DNA of 7,963 nt, taken from NCBI GenBank assembly GCA_029865195.1, contig JAOUHH010000128.1, positions 1 to 7,963 of the forward strand, given 5' to 3'. Below are positions 1 through 6,009 of the stretch, piece by piece (positions within the stretch are counted from its first letter, which is position 1; every line of letters begins with the position of its first letter). Source of the stretch: Desulfobulbaceae bacterium (GTDB taxonomy: Bacteria > Desulfobacterota > Desulfobulbia > Desulfobulbales > UBA5123). Below the pieces are notes generated by a model, which was not told where the DNA came from, ran no database searches, and saw only the letters and a program-made list of their open reading frames with translations. A program made the position numbers and the translations under genes.

Positions 1-176
1 ACAAGGACGGCGAGATCTCCTGGGCCCTTGAGCTTGCACGGGCCGGGATCAAGGTTGACACCGTCTACACCGAGTATAAAGGCGAGCGTTGCTTCAAGGG
101 CCTCGGCTTTTATGAAGAGATCAACAGCCGCTACATCGGCCAGTTGGTGGAAAGCCTCAAGCGGCTTACGGAATGA
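1..176 (+). CDS. cbiK: Probable sirohydrochlorin cobaltochelatase CbiK, C-terminal end (5' truncated)
   Basis: The window opens inside a gene. The frame starting at base 3 is open for 57 codons and ends with TGA at 174-176. The tail has the look of the CbiK family: a tryptophan followed by a helix and 'AGIKV', then a 'KGLG' turn and a final helix (IGQLVESLKRL). This resembles the W...AGI...GLG...L ending of Salmonella CbiK. CbiK inserts Co2+ into sirohydrochlorin, the first committed step of anaerobic cobalamin synthesis; some deltaproteobacterial versions are exported. The catalytic histidines lie upstream of the window, so the call rests on a short tail plus the cobalamin-gene context. Another chelatase-like or unrelated protein is possible. 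Confidence 0.5.
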   Translation, partial: KDGEISWALELARAGIKVDTVYTEYKGERCFKGLGFYEEINSRYIGQLVESLKRLTE

Positions 177-228
177 CAACCGGCAGGGCGCGATTGTCTT
201 TTACGCACCTTTTTATCTTAGGATGAGC

Positions 229-789
229 ATGTTGCAATTCACTCCGACAACGAAACGTCTCTTGGCCGATCTGCACCGTTGGTGCGGCTTGGCGCTGGCG
301 GCGTTGGTCATCTTTTACTGCCTTACCGGCATCCTCCTCAACCACCGGGCCGGGTTTGATTACTTTACCGACAAGGAACGGCAGGAGGTACGGGTGCCGG
401 TAACGGACACCGCGCCGTTGGATCAGGTGCTGGAAGCATATAAAAAGCAGATCAACCGCGCCGACGATCCCAAGGTGATCCGCATCAGCGAGGACCGCAG
501 CATCGAGTTCTTGTACGGCTCCCACGGCAAGACCACCTATGTCATCCATCCCGCCGAAGGGCGGATGGAGATCATCGACAAGCGGCCGCAGCAGCCGTTG
601 ACCTTTTTGAACGATCTGCACAAGGCGGTGAAGACCAGCGCGTTCTGGGTGGTTCTCGCCGATTTGGTGGCGGTGGTGGTGATCGGCGTCACCGTCACCG
701 GTCTGCTGGTGGTCCGTTATCACCGGCTTGATCTTGTACTGTTCGCCGGCGGGGTCGTGCTCCTCGTCGTCGGCGCATGGCTGGCATAA
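229..789 (+). CDS. Small PepSY-type membrane protein, three predicted transmembrane helices
   Basis: This is a 186-residue membrane protein. The frame is open further upstream, but ATG at 229 is preferred: AGGA at 220-223 lies 5 nt before it, whereas for the ATG at 223 the same AGGA would overlap the start. Helix 1 (about residues 20-37) follows 'DLHRWCG', the usual opening of PepSY-associated TM proteins, and ends with 'TGILLNH'. A soluble segment of about 100 residues, probably extracytoplasmic, has a PepSY-like fold pattern. 'LNDLHKA' (127-133) precedes helix 2 (138-162), and helix 3 spans about 167-185. His16, His39 and His131 near the membrane could bind metal or heme; that is inference. 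It lies between the chelatase tail and the permease, 8 nt from the latter, so a role tied to metal or corrinoid uptake is plausible. Its function is unknown. Confidence 0.78.
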   Translation: MLQFTPTTKRLLADLHRWCGLALAALVIFYCLTGILLNHRAGFDYFTDKERQEVRVPVTDTAPLDQVLEAYKKQINRADDPKVIRISEDRSIEFLYGSHGKTTYVIHPAEGRMEIIDKRPQQPLTFLNDLHKAVKTSAFWVVLADLVAVVVIGVTVTGLLVVRYHRLDLVLFAGGVVLLVVGAWLA

Positions 790-797
790 GGGGAAGG

Positions 798-1850
798 ATG
801 ACTCTGCAATCGTCGCACAATGCAAGCAAGCGGGTCGCCTCCCTGGCGCTGCTGTTGCTGCTGGCCCTGATCGGTCTGGTGGTGCTTTCCACCGGCCTGG
901 GCTTTATCCGGATCTCGCCCGGCGCGGTGCTGCGGGTGATCGTCGAGCGGGTGGTCGGCGATACCGGCCTCGCCGCCGGGCTTGATCCGCTCTTTTCCTA
1001 TGTGGTCATGGACGTGCGCTTGCCGCGGATCCTCACCGCCGCCGTCGTCGGCGCGGGGCTTGCGGTCTGCGGGGTGCTTTTTCAGGGCATCCTGCTGAAC
1101 CCGCTCGCCGACCCGTATACCCTGGGGATCTCCTCCGGGGCGGCCTTCGGCGCCTCCCTGGCCCTGGTTGCCAACGTCACCCTCTTCGGGGTCTATTCGG
1201 TGCCGCTGTTCGCCTTTGCCGGGGCCATCGCCACCCTGCTGGTGGTGTTGTATCTCTCATCGTTTGACGGCCAGATGTCGGCCAACACCCTGATCCTCTC
1301 CGGGGTGATTGTCGGCGCCATTCTCGCCGCCGGGATCAGCTTCATGAAGTACATGGCCGACGAGCAGGTGGCGATGATCATCTACTGGCTGATGGGCAGC
1401 TTCGCCGCCAAGAGCTGGACCGACGTCCTGCTCGCCCTGCTGGCGGTTTCGGCGGGGCTTGCGGTGGCGGTGTTCTACGGCCGCGACCTCAACATCATGT
1501 CGCTGGGTGGGAGATCCTCCGACTCGCTGGGGGTGGAGACGGCGCGGGTCAGAAAGATCCTCCTGATCACCGGCTCGCTGGTGGCGGCGGTCTGTGTATC
1601 GGTTTCCGGGATCATCGGATTCATCGGCCTCATCGTCCCGCACCTGATGCGCTTTCTGATCGGGCCGGACAACCGCCGCCTGGCCGTGCTCTCGGCCCTG
1701 GCCGGCGGGATTCTGCTCCTCTGCGCCGACACCGTCACCCGGGCGGTCTTGCCGGTGGAGGTGCCCATCGGCGTGTTGACGGCGCTCATCGGCGGGCCGT
1801 TCTTCTGCTACATCTTCCGCCGCCGGCAGCGGGGCATCGCTCATGGCTGA
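798..1850 (+). CDS. BtuC/FecCD-family ABC importer permease
   Basis: This is a 350-residue inner-membrane permease, the normal length for the family that imports vitamin B12, heme and ferric siderophores. The start is set at ATG 798 because a purine-rich ribosome site (AAGGGGAAGG, 788-797) abuts it; the in-frame ATG at 777 lies inside the upstream gene and has no such site. Family signatures are clear: 'RLPRILTAAVVGAGLA' (74-89), 'NPLADPYTLG' (101-110), 'GFIGLIVPHLMR' (284-295, the loop that contacts the ATPase) and 'EVPIGVLTALIGGPFF' (331-346). About ten hydrophobic helices can be drawn. It pairs with the overlapping ATPase and the binding protein downstream. Sequence alone does not separate cobalamin from iron-complex transport; the cobalamin-gene context favours a corrinoid or cobalt compound. 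It could be named btuC or fecD. Confidence 0.95.
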   Translation: MTLQSSHNASKRVASLALLLLLALIGLVVLSTGLGFIRISPGAVLRVIVERVVGDTGLAAGLDPLFSYVVMDVRLPRILTAAVVGAGLAVCGVLFQGILLNPLADPYTLGISSGAAFGASLALVANVTLFGVYSVPLFAFAGAIATLLVVLYLSSFDGQMSANTLILSGVIVGAILAAGISFMKYMADEQVAMIIYWLMGSFAAKSWTDVLLALLAVSAGLAVAVFYGRDLNIMSLGGRSSDSLGVETARVRKILLITGSLVAAVCVSVSGIIGFIGLIVPHLMRFLIGPDNRRLAVLSALAGGILLLCADTVTRAVLPVEVPIGVLTALIGGPFFCYIFRRRQRGIAHG

Positions 1851-2631
1851 GACGGGATTTGTCATCGACCGGGTCTCCTTTGCCTATGGCGAGAAGCAGG
1901 CGCTGGACGATCTGCGCCTCGCCATCGTGCCGGGTCGCTTTTACGGGCTGGTGGGCCCCAACGGCTGCGGCAAATCGACCCTGCTCGATCTGCTGATGGC
2001 AAACCGCAGGCCTGCCGCTGGCCGTATCGAGTACAACGGCCGCTGCCTGCGGCAGTACGGCCGCCGCGAACTGGCCCGGCAACTGGCCCTGGTGCCGCAG
2101 GAGTTCACTATCCATTTCGCCTTCACCGTCCTGGAGGTGGTATTGATGGGGCGGCACCCGTATCTGCCCCGGTTCGGGGCGGCAACCGGTGATGATCTGG
2201 CCATCGCCCACCAGGCCATGGCCGCCATCGGTATCGGTGATTTCGCCGACCGCTACGTCACCGAGCTTTCCGGCGGCGAGAAGCAGCGGGTGGTGGTGGC
2301 ACGGGCGCTGGCCCAGGAAACGCCGGTGCTGATGCTCGACGAGGCGACCTCCAACCTCGATGTCGGCCACACCATGGAGATCTTCAACGTCGCCCGGCAA
2401 CGGGTGCGCGAGCGGGGCGAGACGGTGATCGCGGTGGTTCACAACCTCGACCTCGCCGCCGCCTACTGCGACGAGTTGATCTTCTTGAAGGAGGGCAGGG
2501 TGGCGGCCTGCGGCCCCACCCGCGAGACCCTGACCCCGGCGGTGATCGAAGAGGTGTTCGGGGTGGCCAGCCGGGTCAGCCATGATGATTTCAGTAACGC
2601 CTTACAGGTTTCCTTTCGCTATGGGGGGTAA
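1843..2631 (+). CDS. ABC importer ATP-binding protein, BtuD/FecE type
   Basis: This 262-residue ATPase energises import through the permease encoded just upstream. All nucleotide-binding motifs are present: Walker A 'GPNGCGKST' (38-46), a Q-loop 'LVPQEF' near residue 85, signature 'LSGGEKQR' (142-149), Walker B 'VLMLDE' with Asp166 and catalytic Glu167, a D-loop 'SNLD', and the H-loop His200. The family's typical 'MGRHPYL' segment follows the Q-loop. The start ATG at 1843 overlaps the permease stop by 8 nt (ATGGCTGA), implying translational coupling and matched production. The gene ends 2 nt before the intergenic repeat, which separates it from the binding-protein gene. The substrate is not determined by the ATPase. 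Confidence 0.95.
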   Translation: MAETGFVIDRVSFAYGEKQALDDLRLAIVPGRFYGLVGPNGCGKSTLLDLLMANRRPAAGRIEYNGRCLRQYGRRELARQLALVPQEFTIHFAFTVLEVVLMGRHPYLPRFGAATGDDLAIAHQAMAAIGIGDFADRYVTELSGGEKQRVVVARALAQETPVLMLDEATSNLDVGHTMEIFNVARQRVRERGETVIAVVHNLDLAAAYCDELIFLKEGRVAACGPTRETLTPAVIEEVFGVASRVSHDDFSNALQVSFRYGG

Positions 2632-2668
2632 GAGGTTTTCCCATTGGCACGCCGCCGAGTAGCGGAAA

Positions 2669-2730
2669 AGCTGACGGAAAAGCGTTAAAAACTGTTTGAG
2701 CGAAGCGAGTTTTTTTAACGCCCGTCAGCT
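2669..2730 (+). other. Long bulged stem-loop in repeat copy 1
   Basis: AGCTGACGG (2669-2677) pairs perfectly with CCGTCAGCT (2722-2730). After a 4-nt AAAA bulge on the left side only, GCGTTAAAAA (2682-2691) pairs perfectly with TTTTTAACGC (2712-2721). The loop holds GAGCGAAGCGAG, a shortened form of the GC-rich inner hairpin in copy 2. The same two stems and the same 4-nt bulge exist in copy 2 with different bases, so the structure is conserved beyond sequence identity. Confidence 0.85.
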
Positions 2731-2747
2731 TTGAGCAACGCAGGGAA

Positions 2748-2762
2748 CCCGCCTGAGGCGGG
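2748..2762 (+). other. Short GC hairpin in repeat copy 1
   Basis: CCCGCC, loop TGA, GGCGGG. The six-base-pair stem is identical in copy 2 (5194-5208), while the three-base loop differs (TGA against GGA in the same orientation). This pattern fits a hairpin whose stem is constrained. Confidence 0.75.
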
Positions 2763-2787
2763 CAAGTGACAGGGTGCATTTCTTTTG

Positions 2788-2821
2788 GTTCGTTTTCTTT
2801 GTGCAAGCAAAGAAAATGAAC
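2788..2821 (+). other. Terminal 14-bp hairpin of repeat copy 1
   Basis: GTTCGTTTTCTTTG pairs with CAAAGAAAATGAAC around the 6-nt loop TGCAAG, with one G-T wobble. The 34-nt unit is base-for-base identical, including the wobble, to the reverse complement of 5136-5169. It lies at the end of the element, as the terminal palindrome of a mobilised repeat might, and just upstream of the binding protein's ribosome site. Confidence 0.85.
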
Positions 2822-2853
2822 GAAGGTGAGTGTTTGAAAAATGTCTACAAGGA
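2822..2853 (+). promoter_or_regulatory. Two candidate ribosome binding sites for the binding-protein gene
   Basis: GAAGGTGAG (2822-2830) precedes ATG 2841 by 10 nt, a rather long spacing, and begins inside the last two bases of repeat copy 1. AAGGA (2849-2853) precedes an in-frame GTG at 2862 by 8 nt. Either could drive translation; the choice changes the signal peptide by seven residues. Confidence 0.5.
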
Positions 2854-3779
2854 TTAGTTTTGTGAAACGTCTATTACTTTTTGTTCTGTTGTCTTTGGTA
2901 AGCGGCTTTGAAATTGCCCAGGCCGCCACCATCACCGATGCGGCCGGCCGGGTGGTCGAGGTGAAGAAGCCCTTTACCCGGATCATCTCCCTCTATGCGG
3001 CCCACACCGAGAACCTTTTTAGCCTGGGGCTCGATGGTGAGATCATCGGTGTTTCGAAAAGTGAGGATTATCCCTCGCAGGCGTTGCGCAAGGAGGTGTT
3101 CGATTACCGCGAAGACCCGGAAAAGTTCCTCGCCGCCCGGCCCGATCTGATCCTGATCCGGCCGATGATCGAGCGCAGCCACGCGCAGCTGATCGAAAAG
3201 CTGGTCGCGGCCGGGATCACCGTGGTCTCGCTGCAGCCGGTGGACATCGAGGAAACCTTTGCCTACTGGCGCGACCTCGGCCTGCTCACCGGTCGCACCC
3301 AGGCCGCCGAGAAGATGGTGCGGACCTTCCGGGGTGAGCTTGCCGGGATCGGGAGCAAGGTCGCAAAGATTCCCCCTGCCGCCCGCAAGCGTGTCTATTT
3401 CGAGGCGATCCACGGCAAGATGAAGACCTTTGCCCCCACCAGCATGGCGATCTTCGCCCTCACCGCGGCGGGCGGGGTGAATGTCGCCGACGATGCCGAG
3501 CGGGTGCGGACCACCAATATTGCCGCCTACGGCAAGGAGCGCATCCTCGCCAAGTCGGCCGAGATCGACGTCTTTCTCGCCCAGAGCGGGGCGATGAACC
3601 GCATCGACCGCGAGACCATCGCCAACGAGCCGGGCTTCGCGGCGATCAAGGCGGTGCGCGAGGGACGGATTCATCTCATCGACGAGCATCTGGTTTCCCG
3701 GCCCACCATGCGGCTGCTGGAGGGCATCCGCCAGATCGGCGCGATCCTCTATCCGAAAGCCTTTGCGGCGGTGCGGTAA
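2841..3779 (+). CDS. Periplasmic substrate-binding protein, BtuF/FecB type
   Basis: This 312-residue exported protein captures substrate for the upstream permease and ATPase. The N-terminus has basic residues (KR, 9-10), a hydrophobic core and 'AQA' (26-28), a signal-peptidase I site; there is no lipobox cysteine, so it is probably soluble in the periplasm. The mature part starts with 'TITDAAGRVVEV', the usual opening of the family, followed by 'RIISLYAAHTENLFSLGL', 'ARPDLILI' and a C-terminal 'VREGRIHLIDEHLVSRPTMRLLEGIRQIG'. The length is typical. A GTG start at 2862, with the better spaced ribosome site, would shorten the signal peptide to one beginning at Lys-Arg. The gene is split from its ABC partners by repeat copy 1 and lies 4 nt before cbiA. 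Ligand not determined: corrinoid, cobalt complex, heme or siderophore. Confidence 0.93.
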   Translation: MSTRISFVKRLLLFVLLSLVSGFEIAQAATITDAAGRVVEVKKPFTRIISLYAAHTENLFSLGLDGEIIGVSKSEDYPSQALRKEVFDYREDPEKFLAARPDLILIRPMIERSHAQLIEKLVAAGITVVSLQPVDIEETFAYWRDLGLLTGRTQAAEKMVRTFRGELAGIGSKVAKIPPAARKRVYFEAIHGKMKTFAPTSMAIFALTAAGGVNVADDAERVRTTNIAAYGKERILAKSAEIDVFLAQSGAMNRIDRETIANEPGFAAIKAVREGRIHLIDEHLVSRPTMRLLEGIRQIGAILYPKAFAAVR

Positions 3780-3783
3780 GCGA

Positions 3784-5132
3784 ATGAGTCTTGCAGGCAA
3801 CGGTATCCGGGGGATCGTGGTCGCCGGCACCCACAGCGGGTCCGGCAAGACCACCGTCACCCTCGGCCTGATGGCGGCGCTGGTGCAGCGGGGCCTGGCC
3901 GTGCAGCCGTTCAAGTGCGGGCCGGATTTCATCGACCCCACCCTGCATAAGCTCGCCACCGGTCGGCTGTCGCGGAACCTCGATCTGTGGATGAGCGGCG
4001 GGGATTTTGTCCGGGGCTGTTTTCAGCGCCACGCCGCGAACAGCGATATCGCGGTGGTGGAAGGGGTGATGGGTTGCTTTGACGGTGGCGAGTCGAGCAG
4101 TGCCGCGCTTGCCAAGGCGCTGGGGCTGCCAGTGGTGCTGGTGGTGGATGTGCGCTCCATGGCCGAGAGTGTCGCCGCCATCGTCAAGGGGTTTGAGATG
4201 CTTGACCCGGAGGTGCAACTGGCCGGGGTGATCCTCAACCGGGTCGGCAGCCCCCGGCATCTGGAGTTGCTGACCGGGGCAGTTAACAGACATTGCCGGG
4301 CCGAGGTGTTGGGGTATCTTCCCCGGGAGGCCGAGTTTGCCATCCCCGAACGGCATCTCGGGCTGCACATGGGCGAGGAGGCGCCGATCCGGGCCGAGGC
4401 GTTGACGAAGCTCGCGGATACCGTCGAGCAATATATCGATCTCGACCGGTTGTGTGAATTGGCCGCTGTTGTCTCTGACCCGGCGCCGGTTTTACAGGCA
4501 GCGCAGTGCGAAGAAAAACGGGTACGGATCGGTGTTGCCCGTGACCGGGCCTTCTGTTTTTATTATGAGGATAACCTGGAGTTGCTGGCGGCGGCCGGGG
4601 CGGAACTGGTGGAGTTCAGTCCCCTTGCCGATGAAAAATTGCCGGTCGGTTTGCACGGTATCTATCTGGGCGGCGGCTATCCGGAGTTGTACGCGGCAAG
4701 ATTGGCTGCAAACAGTTCCATGCGGGCGGCGATACGGGATTGGTCGGAGGCCGGGAAACCCTTGTACGCCGAGTGCGGCGGCTTCATGTATCTGACTGAA
4801 AGTATCGTCGATTTGGACGGCGACGAGCATCCCATGGCCGGGGTTTATCCGGTCAGGGCGCGGATGAAGAAGGGGAGGACGAGCCTCGGTTACCGGCAGG
4901 CGACCACCGTAGCCCCGACCCTGTTTGGCAAGGCGGCACGGTGTTGCGCGGGCATGAGTTTCATTACTCGGCCATCGACCCGATGCCTGAGGACGTGGAA
5001 CGGGTGTATCGGTTGGCCGATGGCTCGATGGAAGGGTATCGGATCAATAATACCCTGGGCGGCTATTTGCACCTCCACTTCGGGTTTAACGTTGAGGCGG
5101 TACAGAATTTTTTAGGTGCTTGCCGTTTTTAG
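3784..5132 (+). CDS. cbiA: Cobyrinate a,c-diamide synthase CbiA, interrupted by an apparent -1 frameshift
   Basis: CbiA uses ATP and glutamine to amidate side chains a and c of (Co-)cobyrinate. The start ATG 3784 lies 4 nt after the previous stop; the ribosome site is weak (GGTAAG), so coupling is likely. The synthetase domain shows 'GTHSGSGKTT' (15-24), 'FKCGPDFIDPTLH' (43-55) and 'VVEGVMG' (91-97). The glutaminase domain starts near 241, with 'LGGGYPELYA' and nucleophile Cys331 in 'AECGGFMYL'. The frame that begins the gene runs to 5115 (443 residues), but after about residue 384 it gives meaningless sequence. The expected ending ('GTVLRGHEFHYS', then 'GYLHLHFG' with His430/His432) is in the -1 frame and stops at TAG 5130-5132. 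Joining the frames at 4935 gives 449 residues, normal for the family. It is a sequencing error, a recent pseudogene or a recoded gene; the first two are more likely. Confidence 0.9.
4930..4943 (+). other. Frameshift site in cbiA
   Basis: Upstream, codons AAG GCG (4930-4935) read Lys-Ala in the starting frame. Downstream, GGC ACG GTG (4935-4943) reads Gly-Thr-Val in the -1 frame and continues 'LRGHEFHYS'. One extra G in the GCGG run at 4934-4936 would restore a continuous 'KAGTVLRGHEF'. No X-XXY-YYZ slippery heptamer is visible here. Confidence 0.85.
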
Positions 5133-5135
5133 ATC

Positions 5136-5169
5136 GTTCATTTTCTTTGCTTGCACAAAGAAAACGAAC
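5136..5169 (-). other. Terminal 14-bp hairpin of repeat copy 2
   Basis: GTTCATTTTCTTTG pairs with CAAAGAAAACGAAC around loop CTTGCA. Its reverse complement is identical over all 34 nt to 2788-2821. It begins 4 nt after the cbiA stop. There is no T-run after the stem on the + strand, so it does not look like a classical terminator. Confidence 0.85.
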
Positions 5170-5193
5170 CAAAAGAAATGCACCCGGCACTTG

Positions 5194-5208
5194 CCCGCCT
5201 CCGGCGGG
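5194..5208 (-). other. Short GC hairpin in repeat copy 2
   Basis: CCCGCC, loop TCC, GGCGGG. It is the counterpart of 2748-2762, with the stem conserved and the loop changed. Confidence 0.72.
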
Positions 5209-5227
5209 TTCCCTGCGTTGCTCGAAA

Positions 5228-5293
5228 CTGCCGGGATCAAAAAAACTCGCCCGCTTTTGGCGGGCTCAGACAGTTTTTGCTCCTTTTCGGCAG
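5228..5293 (-). other. Long bulged stem-loop in repeat copy 2
   Basis: CTGCCG (5228-5233) pairs with CGGCAG (5288-5293), then a 4-nt TTTT bulge (5284-5287), then GGATCAAAAA (5234-5243) pairs with TTTTTGCTCC (5274-5283) with one mismatch. Compared with copy 1, several pairs have changed on both sides (for example A-T to C-G, C-G to G-C and G-C to A-T), while the bulge position and size are kept. Confidence 0.8.
5239..5265 (-). terminator. Terminator-like hairpin reading on the minus strand
   Basis: On the minus strand GCCCGC, loop CAAAA, GCGGGC is followed after GAG by seven T residues, the form of an intrinsic terminator. It would act on antisense transcription entering from the cbiC side, not on the cobalamin operon itself. 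The same position in copy 1, which faces the operon's direction, has lost 10 nt of this hairpin. Confidence 0.35.
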
Positions 5294-5366
5294 CTTCTCC
5301 GCTACTCGGCGGCGTGCCAATGGGGGAGAACCTTGACTGCGAGAGACAAAGGCAAAGGATATTTAG

Positions 5367-6002
5367 ATGGAAGTAGTGCTGCAAAATGTGAAGCCTGAAG
5401 AGATCGAGGCGGAGAGCTTTCGGATCATCGAGTCGGAGATCGGGCCTACTGATTTCACGCCGGAGCAGTTTGCGGTGGTGCGGCGGGTGATCCATGCCAC
5501 CGGCGATTTCAGCTTTGCCGAGAATCTTAAATTTCATCCCGAGGCCATTGCGGCGGCATTGAACGCTATTCGGGCCGGCAAGAACGTGCTCACCGATGTC
5601 AACATGTCGGCGGTGGGGGTTTCCAAGGGGATTCTCGGCAAGTGGGGCGGCAAGGTCTACTGCCGGGTGGGCGAACCCGATGTCGCGGCCGAGGCCAAGG
5701 CGCGTGGCCTCACCCGTTCCGAGGTTGCCATTGCCCAGGCGGTGGAGCAGAACATCGGCATTGTCGCCATCGGCAACGCGCCCACCGCGCTCTTAAAGGT
5801 GATGGAGATGATCGATGCTGGTCAGTGGCGGCCCGATCTGGTGATCGGGGTGCCGGTGGGGTTTGTCAACGCCGCCGAGTCCAAGGCGTTGCTGGTCGAG
5901 AAACAATACCCGTTCATCACCGCGCTGGGACGCAAGGGCGGCAGTCCGGTGGCGGCGGCCATCGTCAACGCCCTGTTGCGGCTGGCGGCTGCGGAAAAGT
6001 AG
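5367..6002 (+). CDS. cbiC: Cobalt-precorrin-8 methylmutase CbiC
   Basis: CbiC moves a methyl group from C11 to C12 to give (cobalt-)cobyrinate; it is a soluble enzyme. The 211-residue length is normal. ATG 5367 is preceded at 7 nt by AAAGGA (5354-5359). The catalytic His43 lies in 'RRVIHATGD' (39-47), matching the His43 position of CobH. Other family segments are 'GKNVLTDVNM' (71-80), 'GNAPTAL' (136-142), 'GVPVGFVNAAESK' (161-173) and 'GRKGGSP' (188-194). The gene starts 34 nt after repeat copy 2 and ends 7 nt before cbiD. Its product is the substrate of CbiA, encoded just upstream. In an aerobic organism the same fold would be named CobH, but the neighbouring cbiD points to the anaerobic pathway. 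Confidence 0.97.
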   Translation: MEVVLQNVKPEEIEAESFRIIESEIGPTDFTPEQFAVVRRVIHATGDFSFAENLKFHPEAIAAALNAIRAGKNVLTDVNMSAVGVSKGILGKWGGKVYCRVGEPDVAAEAKARGLTRSEVAIAQAVEQNIGIVAIGNAPTALLKVMEMIDAGQWRPDLVIGVPVGFVNAAESKALLVEKQYPFITALGRKGGSPVAAAIVNALLRLAAAEK

Positions 6003-6009
6003 GAAAACA

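Larger units (their letters stand above)
2634..2823 (+). repeat. Structured intergenic repeat, copy 1 (inverted partner at 5134-5332)
   Basis: This 190-nt element begins with GGTTTTCCCATTGGCAC and ends with AAAATGAACGA. Its reverse complement recurs at 5134-5332, with roughly nine in ten aligned bases identical by hand alignment. Indels of 1, 1, 1, 2 and 10 nt explain the length difference. It fills nearly the whole gap between the ATPase stop and the binding-protein gene. It folds into at least three hairpins, listed separately. Short open frames run through it on both strands, but the 1-nt indels between copies break any common frame, so it is non-coding. It resembles the dispersed intergenic repeats whose spurious peptides ('KENEPKEMHP' and similar) turn up in many proteobacterial annotations; that link is from memory. 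Confidence 0.88.
5134..5332 (-). repeat. Structured intergenic repeat, copy 2 (inverted partner of 2634-2823)
   Basis: This 199-nt element is the reverse complement of the one at 2634-2823. It starts one base after the cbiA stop codon (5130-5132) and ends 34 nt before cbiC, so its orientation relative to the genes is opposite to copy 1. The boundaries are where similarity to copy 1 ceases: TCGTTCATTTTC on the left and GGGGGAGAACC on the right. It carries all hairpins of copy 1 plus a longer GC-rich inner hairpin. Open frames of 61-92 codons cross it, but they do not stay in a common frame with copy 1 and have no convincing ribosome sites, so they are not called. Confidence 0.88.

Noticed and set aside
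177..228. Possible promoter or cobalamin riboswitch upstream of the PepSY-type gene.
   Set aside because: The gap is only 52 nt, has no well-spaced -35/-10 pair, and is far too short for a B12 riboswitch. No B12-box-like sequence was found in the other gaps either.
28..228. N-terminal extension of the PepSY-type protein from an ATG at 28.
   Set aside because: This region codes for the chelatase tail in another frame up to 176, has no membrane or domain features in the extended frame, and the start at 229 has a well-placed ribosome site.
4915..4960. Programmed -1 ribosomal frameshifting as the explanation for the split cbiA frame.
   Set aside because: No slippery heptamer of the X-XXY-YYZ form is visible, and the unshifted frame continues 180 nt without a nearby stop. 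A deletion or sequencing error is simpler, though recoding cannot be fully excluded.
5136..5169. The hairpin just after the cbiA stop as a factor-independent terminator.
   Set aside because: The stem is AT-rich and no T-run follows it on the + strand. The identical hairpin at 2788-2821 is part of the repeat, so it is better explained as the end of that element.
5116..5398. Overlapping small open frames of 61-92 codons across repeat copy 2, and a 131-codon minus-strand frame over copy 1 (2591-2986).
   Set aside because: They run through a repeat whose two copies differ by 1-nt indels that break any shared frame, extend into unrelated flanking sequence, and lack convincing ribosome sites. They are best seen as by-products of a non-coding repeat.
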